Source: CAWALV01 sp963782965 (GTDB taxonomy: Bacteria > Actinomycetota > Actinomycetes > Acidothermales > Acidothermaceae). From it: a DNA stretch of 64,000 nucleotides. Every line of letters begins with the position of its first letter. Position 1 is the stretch's first letter. The translations under genes were made by a program, and so were the position numbers. The notes under the pieces are model-generated. The model was not told where the DNA came from. It saw only the letters and a list, made by a program, of their open reading frames with translations, and searched no databases. The DNA lies in the NCBI GenBank assembly GCA_963782965.1, contig CAWALV010000006.1, positions 1,426,001-1,490,000 of the forward strand. Reading direction: 5' to 3'. Below, one piece after another: positions 46,750 to 54,330 of the stretch.

Positions 46750-48708
46750 CTACGGCAGGTGCGCCGGGACGTTCGCACTCGCGTCGTCCGGGCGCAGCGT
46801 GGGGTCAGGGGAGTCGTGCAACCGGCCGCTCGACCGCAGCTGCCACGGGACGCTTGTCACCATCACACCCGGCTCGAACAACAGCCGCGCCTTGAGGCGC
46901 AAGGCGCTCTGGTTGTGCAGCAACTGCTCCCACCAACGCCCAAGCACGTACTCAGGGATGAACACGGTCACGACGTCGCGCGGACTGCTCTTGTGCAGCC
47001 CCCGGATGTAGTCGAGCAGCGGTCGGGTGACCTCCCGGTAAGGAGAGTCGAGGACGACGAGCGGAATGTCGATGTCGTGCTCGTCCCACTTCTCCCGCAA
47101 CCGGTCGAGGTCGGCCTCGTCAATCTTGATCGTGACGGCTTCGAGGGTGCTCGGGCGGGTGGCTTTCGCGTACGCGAGAGCACGCAACGCAGGGAGGTGA
47201 AGGGTGGAGACGAGCACGATGGCGTGGTTGCGCGATGGCAGCATCGGCCGCTCCGCGCTGCTGATGGAAAGCTCCCGCCCGACGTTCTCGTAGTGATGGC
47301 GTATCCCTTTCATGGTGACGAAGAGCACTGCCATTGCGAGCACGGCCAGCCAAGCGCCCTCGGGCACCTTGGTGGCGGCGACGATGACCAGTACCAGGCC
47401 GGTGGCGGTGGCACCGACCAGATTGATCGCGCGGGAGACCCGTAGGCGTCGGCGAACGTCGGGCGCGGCTTGGGGAATGCGCTTGTTCCAGTGCTTGACC
47501 ATCCCGGCCTGGCTGAGGGTGAAGCTCGTGAACACGCCGATGATGTAGAGCTGGATGAGCTTGTCGATGTTGGCGTCGAAACCGACGATGAGCGCTACGG
47601 CGAACCCGCCGAGGAGCAGGATGCCGTTGCTGAAGACGAGCTTGTCGCCTCGGTTGTGCAGTTGGCGAGGCAAGTAGCGCGTTTGCGCGAGGATCGACGC
47701 AAGCACCGGGAAGCCGCTGAACGCAGTGTTTGCCGCAAGGATCAGGATGCCCGCGGTAGCGGCTTGGTAGAAGTAGAACAGGAACGCGTGGCCACCGAAG
47801 ACGGCCCCGGCGATCTGGGAAATCACCGACGGGTTACCGCTGGCCTCGGCGTGCGCGTTGAGGTGCAGTGCAAGGATCGTGATGCCGACGAACATCGTGA
47901 TCGAGAAAAGTCCCATGATGGCCAGGGTGTTGGCCGCGTTTCGCGCTTTCGGCTTGCGGAAGGCCGGCACCCCGTTGCTGATCGCCTCGACACCCGTCAG
48001 GGCAGTACACCCGGAGGCGAAGGCCTTCATCGCCAGCGCCGTGACTGCGAGCGCACCGTATTGATGGATGTGCGGAGCAATCGACTCGGACGCGGTCGTC
48101 GCCTGGGGGAGGTGCCCGGTGAGACCTTTGACGGCACCGACCGCAAACATCAGGTACGTCAGCGTCACGAAGCTGTAGGTCGGGATAGCGAACGCTCTGC
48201 CCGCCTCCTTGACACCGCGCAGGTTTGCGAGGAGAAGCAGGACTGTGAAACCGACCGACAGCGCCACTGCGTGCTTGCCGAGCGACGGCACGCCACTCGT
48301 GATCGCGACGACGCCGGCGACGACGGAGACTGCGACCGTCATCACGTAGTCGACCAGTAGCGCGCTTGCCGCCGTGAGCGCGGCGTTCTCGCCGAAGTTG
48401 TCGAGACTCACCGCAAATGCGCCGCCGCCGTTCGGGTAGGCGTGGCAGGTCTGCCGGTACGACAAGATCACCACGACCAGGATGAATGCGATGAAGGCGG
48501 CAATCCACTTTGCGTAGACGAGGTAGGCGGCGCCTCCCATGGCCAGCACGAGCACGATCTCTTCGGTCGCGTACGCAACCGAAGACAACGGGTCTGATGC
48601 GAAGACCGGCAGCGCCAGCCATTTCGGCAGCAGCGTCTCGTGCATCTGCTGGCTGCGCAGGGCGCGCCCGACGAAAAGCCGCTTGATGTTGCCGATCCCT
48701 GGAGTCAT
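46750..48708 (-). CDS. APC-family potassium transporter, KimA-like
   Basis: 652 aa. About 12 TM helices in residues 25-470 with the APC pattern (SDPLSSVAYATEEIVLVLAM in TM1, ISNGVPAFRKPKARNAANTL in the middle). A cytosolic C-terminal domain (about 480-652) contains SRNHAIVLVSTLHLPALRAL and VVTVFIPEYVLGRWWEQLLH. This architecture matches KimA (YdaO), a c-di-AMP-controlled K+/H+ symporter. Family members are often annotated only as amino acid permeases, so K+ is an inference, supported by the divergent KdpDE-like genes. No ydaO riboswitch was seen upstream. Confidence 0.8.
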   Translation of the reverse strand: MTPGIGNIKRLFVGRALRSQQMHETLLPKWLALPVFASDPLSSVAYATEEIVLVLAMGGAAYLVYAKWIAAFIAFILVVVILSYRQTCHAYPNGGGAFAVSLDNFGENAALTAASALLVDYVMTVAVSVVAGVVAITSGVPSLGKHAVALSVGFTVLLLLANLRGVKEAGRAFAIPTYSFVTLTYLMFAVGAVKGLTGHLPQATTASESIAPHIHQYGALAVTALAMKAFASGCTALTGVEAISNGVPAFRKPKARNAANTLAIMGLFSITMFVGITILALHLNAHAEASGNPSVISQIAGAVFGGHAFLFYFYQAATAGILILAANTAFSGFPVLASILAQTRYLPRQLHNRGDKLVFSNGILLLGGFAVALIVGFDANIDKLIQLYIIGVFTSFTLSQAGMVKHWNKRIPQAAPDVRRRLRVSRAINLVGATATGLVLVIVAATKVPEGAWLAVLAMAVLFVTMKGIRHHYENVGRELSISSAERPMLPSRNHAIVLVSTLHLPALRALAYAKATRPSTLEAVTIKIDEADLDRLREKWDEHDIDIPLVVLDSPYREVTRPLLDYIRGLHKSSPRDVVTVFIPEYVLGRWWEQLLHNQSALRLKARLLFEPGVMVTSVPWQLRSSGRLHDSPDPTLRPDDASANVPAHLP

Positions 48709-48791
48709 CGGCCGACCCGGGTTCGGAAACGCCGATTGCTGGGGCGGCTCTCGGTCACGATTGGACGCTATGGCAGTTGCGAGGGACGGCG

Positions 48792-48842
48792 CGTCAGGCC
48801 GTCGTCAAGGTTGGGCGTGGGGTCGTTAAGGCTGCGTCAAGG
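48792..48842. promoter_or_regulatory. phased direct repeats between kimA-like and kdpD-like genes
   Basis: CGTCAAGG at 48803, CGTTAAGG at 48824 and CGTCAAGG at 48835, with a weaker CGTCAGGC at 48792. Spacings are 11, 21 and 11 bases, i.e. one, two and one helical turns. They fill the 171-bp divergent region and end 38 bases before the kdpD-like start. OmpR-family regulators typically bind such direct repeats, and one is encoded downstream. Confidence 0.6.
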
Positions 48843-48879
48843 GCGGTCACACCGGCGCAAACCGCGGTGAACTAGGCGG

Positions 48880-50790
48880 GTGGCTCGGCGCAGACACTTC
48901 GCCAACCCGCCTGTCGAGGCGGCCTTCGCCTTGCCCGTCGGGTTCGCCGGGCTGCTGGTGGTCGCTGCCATCTCCGGTGCTGCCGGTCGACACCTCGGCG
49001 GAAGCGACGTGCTGGCGATGGTCTGTCTCGTCGTGGCGCTCTCGTGCACTTTCGCGGAGCCGCTGGCCATGCCGCTGTTGGCACTGTTGGGCTGGTTGAC
49101 TGCCGCCTCCTTCTCGGGTGCGTCGCACGGCAACTTCGAACGAACCGGCGCGGCTACGTCGGCGGCGGTCGTCGCGGGCGTCGCTCTTTCGGCGATGGTG
49201 TGCGGGTTGCTCTGGCGGTGGATTGGCGCGCGGCAACAGGCACGAAGGCTGCACGCACGCGCGGCGGAGTCCACAATGGGTCTCGTGAGCAGCGCACCCA
49301 GCCGTTCGGCCCCTAGCGCCGGAACCGGCCCGAACCGGCGCCAACTCGCGAGCGGAATCAGCCGGCGCCGCCAGCTCACCGGTTTTGCCATGACCGCCGC
49401 CGGGCTTCCGGTGCTCACTCTCGGCCTGGCCGCAGTCCGGCCGCACCTCGCCCTCGTCGACGATCTCCTGCTCTACCTGTCGGCTGTCATCGCCATCACC
49501 ATGGTCGGAGGCTTCTGGCCGGCGGTGGTCGCGGCCGCGTCCAGCAGCATCTTGTTGAACTGGTTCTTCACCCCGCCTCTTCACACCTGGACGATCGACG
49601 CGCCGCAGAACCTGCTGGCGCTCCTGCTGTTCGTCACGGTCGCCGTGACGGTGAGCAGCGTCGTCCAGCTCGCCGCCCGGCGGGCAGCCACATCTGAACA
49701 GCTCGCCCGCGAGGCGAACACGCTGCTCGAGCTGGCGCGCACCGTGCTCGGCGGTGACGACACGGCGCATGCGGTAGTGGCACACCTGCAGAGCACCCTC
49801 GGCTACCCGGCGGAGTTGCTGGAGCGGGTCGGGCCGGCGTGGGTCCGCATCGCCGGGGGAGAAGCCCCCGCCGCCGCTCCCATCGCGGTACGGCCCCGCG
49901 ACGACCTCGAGCTCCGGGTCTATCCGGCCGGCGTGTCACGCAGCACCGTGAGCGTCGACTCCCGGCTGCTCTCCGCATTCGCTGCGCAGGCTGCGGCGGC
50001 ACTCGACCGCTCCCGCCTGCGCGTCCAAGCAGCCCAGGCGGAGGCGTTGGAGGAAGGCAACCGGATGCGGACGGCGTTGCTCGCCGCCGTCAGCCATGAC
50101 CTTCGCACTCCACTCGCCTCGGTGAAGGCGAGCGTCAGCACCTTGCGCCAGACGGACGTCGCGTGGACGCCGTCGGACGAAGCCGAGCTCCTGGCAACCA
50201 TCGAGGAGGGCGCCGATCGGCTGAACGCGCTCATCGGCAACCTGCTCGACATGAGCCGTATCCAGACGGGAGCGCTGCAGCCTTTCTTGCGGCCGACGGC
50301 ACTCGACGAGGTCGCACCCGTCGTCGTCCGGGCGCTCGACGGCGCGGAACGTCTCCGCTTCGCGATCCCCGACGACCTCCCGCTCTTGAGCGCCGACCCA
50401 GGATTGCTGGAGCGAGCACTCGCGAACCTGGTCTCCAACGCGCTTCGGTTCTCACCTGCCGACCAGCCGCCGTGCATCGCGGCGTCGGGTGATCCGACCG
50501 CAGGTACCGTCTGCATCGATGTCGTCGACCACGGCCCGGGTGTGCCGGTCGCCAAGCGAGACGTGATCTTGCAACCCTTCCAGCAACTCGGTGACCAGCG
50601 TTTCGGCAACGGAGTCGGTCTCGGGCTCGCGGTCGCCAAAGGGTTCGTCGAAGCGATGGGCGGCCACCTCGCGGTGACGGACACACCGGGCGGTGGCCTG
50701 ACGATGCGCATCACGTTGCCGGCGGCCGGTGCCTCACTCAGCGGCGCGGGACTCGGCCGCGACGGCGGTTCCGCCCCTGCGCCGCGATGA
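48880..50790 (+). CDS. KdpD-like sensor kinase, truncated sensor, extra TM domain
   Basis: 636-aa histidine kinase. An extra four-TM region occupies residues about 10-120. A linker then leads to the KdpD-type DUF4118 four-TM domain (about 165-265, with VGGFWPAVVAAASSSILLNW and FFTPP). A GAF-like segment follows, then HisKA with His406 in AVSHDLRTPLASV and HATPase (NLVSNALRFSP, GVGLGLAVAKGFVEAMGG). It lacks the N-terminal KdpD and Usp domains that sense K+ and c-di-AMP in enterobacterial or firmicute KdpD. GTG start; a later ATG at 49276 would omit the extra TM region. Overlaps the response-regulator gene (ATGA). Confidence 0.87.
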   Translation: MARRRHFANPPVEAAFALPVGFAGLLVVAAISGAAGRHLGGSDVLAMVCLVVALSCTFAEPLAMPLLALLGWLTAASFSGASHGNFERTGAATSAAVVAGVALSAMVCGLLWRWIGARQQARRLHARAAESTMGLVSSAPSRSAPSAGTGPNRRQLASGISRRRQLTGFAMTAAGLPVLTLGLAAVRPHLALVDDLLLYLSAVIAITMVGGFWPAVVAAASSSILLNWFFTPPLHTWTIDAPQNLLALLLFVTVAVTVSSVVQLAARRAATSEQLAREANTLLELARTVLGGDDTAHAVVAHLQSTLGYPAELLERVGPAWVRIAGGEAPAAAPIAVRPRDDLELRVYPAGVSRSTVSVDSRLLSAFAAQAAAALDRSRLRVQAAQAEALEEGNRMRTALLAAVSHDLRTPLASVKASVSTLRQTDVAWTPSDEAELLATIEEGADRLNALIGNLLDMSRIQTGALQPFLRPTALDEVAPVVVRALDGAERLRFAIPDDLPLLSADPGLLERALANLVSNALRFSPADQPPCIAASGDPTAGTVCIDVVDHGPGVPVAKRDVILQPFQQLGDQRFGNGVGLGLAVAKGFVEAMGGHLAVTDTPGGGLTMRITLPAAGASLSGAGLGRDGGSAPAPR

Positions 50791-51464
50791 CCAGAGTGCT
50801 CGTCATCGACGACGAGAACGCGATCCTGCGCGCGCTGCGCATCAATCTTTCCGCCCGCGACTACCAGGTGACGACCGCATCCGACGGCACGTCGGGACTT
50901 TCGGCGATGGCTCGTGAACGCCCCGATGTCGTCATCCTCGACCTCGGCCTGCCCGACATGGACGGCACCGACGTGATCCGTGGCATCCGGGGGTGGTCTT
51001 CCACGCCGATCATCGTATTGTCGGCTCGCGAACAGGAGTTGCAGAAGGTGGAGGCACTCGATGCCGGTGCCGATGACTACGTGACGAAGCCCTTCGGCAT
51101 GGACGAACTGCTCGCGAGGCTGCGCGCTGCCGTCCGCCGCTCGGCGCCCGGCAGCGAGGAACCTGTTGTGCACACGGAGGCGTTCACGGTCGATCTGCAG
51201 GCCAAGACGGTGAAGCTCAACGGCGGTGGCGAGGTCCGCCTCACGCCGACCGAATGGCAGCTGCTCGAGGTTCTCGCCCGGCACGCGGGCCGGCTCGTCA
51301 CCGGGCGGCAGCTGCTTCACGACGTCTGGGGCCCGAGCTACGGCACGGAGACGAACTACTTGCGGGTGTACATGGCCCAGTTACGGCGAAAGCTCGAACA
51401 CGATCCCGCTCACCCACAACACCTACTCACCGAGCCGGGCATGGGTTACCGCCTCGTCGTGTGA
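50787..51464 (+). CDS. KdpE-like OmpR-family response regulator
   Basis: 225 aa. Receiver domain with phospho-acceptor Asp52 in VVILDLGLPDMDG and the acidic pocket VIDDEN; switch residues SAREQE and TKPFGMDELL are present. C-terminal winged helix (VRLTPTEWQLLEVLARHAGR, NYLRVYMAQLRRKLEHDP) as in KdpE. Co-translated with the kinase gene. A probable ligand for the phased CGTCAAGG repeats upstream. No kdpFABC genes are in view, so the likely target is the KimA-like transporter. Confidence 0.92.
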   Translation: MTRVLVIDDENAILRALRINLSARDYQVTTASDGTSGLSAMARERPDVVILDLGLPDMDGTDVIRGIRGWSSTPIIVLSAREQELQKVEALDAGADDYVTKPFGMDELLARLRAAVRRSAPGSEEPVVHTEAFTVDLQAKTVKLNGGGEVRLTPTEWQLLEVLARHAGRLVTGRQLLHDVWGPSYGTETNYLRVYMAQLRRKLEHDPAHPQHLLTEPGMGYRLVV

Positions 51465-51500
51465 TGCCACCGGCAGGCGCTCGCGGCGTGGCGTGGCGCG

Positions 51501-52301
51501 TTAGCTGCCCGCGCCCTGATAGTTGCGCAGCTGGCGGGTCCAGTAGGCGTAGGCGGCCGCGAACCACACGAACCCCGCCGCTGGGGCGGCGTAGGCGACC
51601 GCGGCTGAGACCGACAGCCCGCCGCTCCTGTCGAGGAGCACCGCACTCGGCAGGTAGGCGACGAACGCGACCGGGACGATCCAGGTCAGGAACCAGGCCA
51701 GCCCGCCACCGAACAACCGCAGCGGGTACGAGCCGAACATCAAGAAGCCGTTGTCGACGAGGAACTCGGCGGCCCACGTCTGCAGCGCCTTGAATCCGGT
51801 CGAGACGGCGGCAAGGACGAAGGCGCCCTCGATCAGCGCGCCGCCGATTGCAGCGAGCAGCAGGTAGACCACATGCCAGGGCGTCCACGAGATGGGCGCG
51901 ACACGGGCGGCAACGACCATCGCCACGATGGCGGTGACGATGTCGCCGACCGTGCCCATGAAGAAGCCTCGAGTCATCAACTGCAGGAGCGGGTTGAACG
52001 GCCGCACCAGGTAGCGGTCGAAGTGACCCTCGCGAATCACGAAGGCCAACGAGGTGATGCGGCTGGAAGGGATACGCCACAGCGTGTGGGCGACGAGCCG
52101 CAAGGCGTACAGGAAGGCCACCTCGCCGAAGGTCCAGCCCGCGACGACGTGGAACTTCTCCAACGCGGCCCAGATGAAGACGAAGCCGCTGCTCTGGTAG
52201 ACGATCGCGAAGACCGACATGACGATGAAGTTCACGCGGTACTGCATGCTGCTGCGGATGGCGGCCAGTTGCAGCGTCCAGAAGATGCGCAGTTTCGTCA
52301 C
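51501..52301 (-). CDS. ABC-2 family permease (second permease)
   Basis: 266-aa six-TM permease of the ABC2_membrane_6 (DUF990-like) type, GTG start. Sequence begins TKLRIFWTLQLAAIRSSMQY, a cytoplasmic amphipathic helix, and includes RITSLAFVIREGHFDRYLVR and MFGSYPLRLFGGGL (a short coupling-type segment). Last gene of an operon with another permease and an ATPase, all on the minus strand with 10-base or overlapping spacing. Substrate unknown. Confidence 0.85.
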   Translation of the reverse strand: MTKLRIFWTLQLAAIRSSMQYRVNFIVMSVFAIVYQSSGFVFIWAALEKFHVVAGWTFGEVAFLYALRLVAHTLWRIPSSRITSLAFVIREGHFDRYLVRPFNPLLQLMTRGFFMGTVGDIVTAIVAMVVAARVAPISWTPWHVVYLLLAAIGGALIEGAFVLAAVSTGFKALQTWAAEFLVDNGFLMFGSYPLRLFGGGLAWFLTWIVPVAFVAYLPSAVLLDRSGGLSVSAAVAYAAPAAGFVWFAAAYAYWTRQLRNYQGAGS

Positions 52302-52311
52302 GTGAACACCC

Positions 52312-53163
52312 TCACCCACCCTGCACGACGACGTGGTGCAGGGCACGCCGCCACATCAACCACGCACCCGCTGACAGTGCGGCAACCCAGACGAGTTGCA
52401 CGCCCAGCGCGGTCAGGGTGCGAAGCCCGCTCAGCTGCCCGACGTAGATGGCGACCGGCGTGTACGTCATCGACTGGAACGGCAGCAGGTAGGCGACGAA
52501 CGCGACGGCGTGGGGGAGCAGCGTGAGCGGGATGAACGCACCGCCCAGGAAGCGGTTGATGGACATGTAGAGCAGCGTCAGGCCCTCGGTCTCGAGCGTC
52601 CAGAAGGCGATCATGCCGACCATGACCGACGCGAGCATCGAAATGATGTAACCCAGGGCGAGGCTGACGACGTAGAGGACGCCGGCGGTGGGCGTCGCGG
52701 GCGCGCCGAGCCCGTGCGCCAACGCGATGATCGGAATGGCCGGGACGACGAACAGCAGCGCCGCCGCCCGGGCGCCGACCATGTGCGCGAGCATCTGCTG
52801 GACGAAACCCATCGGGCGCACCAGGTCGAACGCGACGAGACCTTCGCGCACCCGCTCGTACATGTAGAAGCTGACGGAAGGATCCTCCAGTACCCAGGCC
52901 TGGAGATTGATGATGGACAGGTAGACGACGAGCCGGTGCAGCGCCGCGGGGTCCTGCCCGTGGTACAGAGCGGTCCACACCCGGTTCAGGACGAAGATCT
53001 GGACGACGACCAGCGCGAGCATGAAGAACGAGTTGTAGCGGTACATGATGCTCATGCGGACCCGGCCGCGGATGATCTGGCCGTACGCCGGCAGGTAACG
53101 CGACGCATGCACGATCGCAGCGGGGCGGCCCGATGGGTGGGCGAGCGGGCTCAGCGCAGTCAT
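52312..53163 (-). CDS. ABC-2 family permease (first permease)
   Basis: 283-aa six-TM permease, paralogous in type to the next gene: YGQIIRGRVRMSIMYRYNSF at the N-terminus, EDPSVSFYMYERVREGLVAF in the cytoplasmic loop, and LGGAFIPLTLLPHAVAFVAY. Two different half-permeases with one ATPase are typical of this ABC-2 subfamily. Its start overlaps the ATPase stop by four bases (ATGA). Confidence 0.85.
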   Translation of the reverse strand: MTALSPLAHPSGRPAAIVHASRYLPAYGQIIRGRVRMSIMYRYNSFFMLALVVVQIFVLNRVWTALYHGQDPAALHRLVVYLSIINLQAWVLEDPSVSFYMYERVREGLVAFDLVRPMGFVQQMLAHMVGARAAALLFVVPAIPIIALAHGLGAPATPTAGVLYVVSLALGYIISMLASVMVGMIAFWTLETEGLTLLYMSINRFLGGAFIPLTLLPHAVAFVAYLLPFQSMTYTPVAIYVGQLSGLRTLTALGVQLVWVAALSAGAWLMWRRALHHVVVQGG

Positions 53164-54167
53164 GCGACGGGGAGCCGATCGTTGTAGATGCGGCGCACGA
53201 CTCCTTCGAGGTCGGGCTCCTCGATCGACAGGTCTGCGACCGGATAGCGCGCGGTCACCGCTGCAATGAGGTCGGGCACGGGAGTGCGTGCCGTCTCGAA
53301 CTCGATCCGCGCGACGCCGGCCTCCTGGTGCACGATGCGCGCGCCTGGAACGTCTGCGGCCTCTATCGCCCGGTGCGCTTCATCCCTACCGAGGCGCAGC
53401 ACGAGCACGCGGTGCGGGGCGTACTTCGCCTTGAGCTGCTCGACGCTGCCGTCGTAGAGCACCCGCCCGTGGTCGATCAGGATGAGGCGGCGGCACAGCC
53501 GCTCGACGTCCGCGAGGTCGTGGGTGGTGAGGATCACCGTAGTGGCCGACTCGCGATTGACCTCCTCGATGAACGTGCGCATGCTCTCCTTCGCGACGAT
53601 GTCGAGGCCGATGGTCGGCTCATCGAGGTAGAGGATGCGCGGTTCGTAGAGCATGGACGCCGCGAGGTCGCCGCGCATGCGCTGGCCGAGGCTGAGCTGG
53701 CGCACCGGGCGCTCGAGGAACTCCGCCATCTCCAGCAGGGCGACGAAGCGGTCGAGGTTGCGCCGGTACACGGCGTCCGGCACTCGGTACAGCGCAGCGA
53801 TGAGCCGGAAGGATTCGATGAGGGGGAGGTCCCACCACAGCTGGCTGCGCTGGCCGAAGACAACGCCGATCTGCATCGCGTTTCGCTCGCGATCGCGCCA
53901 TGGCACGACACCGGCGACCTCGACGGTGCCCGCTGTCGGCACCAGGATGCCGCTCATCATCTTGATCGTCGTACTCTTGCCGGCCCCGTTGGGGCCGATG
54001 TAGCCGACGAGCTCGCCGGGCTCGATCGAGAAGTCGATGGCGTCGACGGCCCGGACGACCTCCTGCTGGCGGGTGAACAGGGTGCGCAGAGCCCCGAAGC
54101 GGCCTTCGATCTTCTTCGTCCGCCGGAAGTCCTTGACGAGCTGCTCGACCCTGATCACCGGCGGCAC
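53160..54167 (-). CDS. ABC transporter ATPase of a two-permease exporter
   Basis: 335-aa ATPase. Walker A GPNGAGKST, Q-loop VFGQRSQLWWDLPLIESF, signature LSLGQRMRGDLAASML, Walker B ILYLDEPTIGLD, H-loop LTTHD. The GQRxQLWWDLP motif and an N-terminal insertion (FRRTKKIEGRFGALRTLFTR) are diagnostic for the YbhF-like family found with ABC2_membrane_6 permeases. GTG start, GGAG ribosome site. First gene of the operon; a TTGACA element lies 158 bases upstream. Confidence 0.9.
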   Translation of the reverse strand: MPPVIRVEQLVKDFRRTKKIEGRFGALRTLFTRQQEVVRAVDAIDFSIEPGELVGYIGPNGAGKSTTIKMMSGILVPTAGTVEVAGVVPWRDRERNAMQIGVVFGQRSQLWWDLPLIESFRLIAALYRVPDAVYRRNLDRFVALLEMAEFLERPVRQLSLGQRMRGDLAASMLYEPRILYLDEPTIGLDIVAKESMRTFIEEVNRESATTVILTTHDLADVERLCRRLILIDHGRVLYDGSVEQLKAKYAPHRVLVLRLGRDEAHRAIEAADVPGARIVHQEAGVARIEFETARTPVPDLIAAVTARYPVADLSIEEPDLEGVVRRIYNDRLPVA

Positions 54168-54294
54168 GTTGCGATCTCCTCATCATGCGGCGCACGAAGG
54201 CGCACGAAGACCGTACCGAGTGGCGAGTGCCGCCGCCGACCCGTTTACGCCCGCAGCTGAGCCTTGAGAGTCTCGGGCGCTTCGGGCGTGCTCG

Positions 54295-54330
54295 CCTATA
54301 CGGTTACGCCGATAAGAGACATTATGTCAA
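54295..54330 (-). promoter_or_regulatory. candidate promoter and GACAT-T-ATGTC palindrome
   Basis: On the minus strand TTGACA (54325-54330) is followed by TAACCG after 18 bases or TATAGG after 24. The -35 overlaps an 11-base palindrome GACATTATGTC (54318-54328), a possible operator. It would drive the ABC operon starting at 54167. Confidence 0.35.

Noticed and set aside
48709..48879. ydaO-type c-di-AMP riboswitch before the KimA-like gene
   Set aside because: Expected for kimA in firmicutes, but no matching conserved blocks were seen; phased repeats occupy the region instead.
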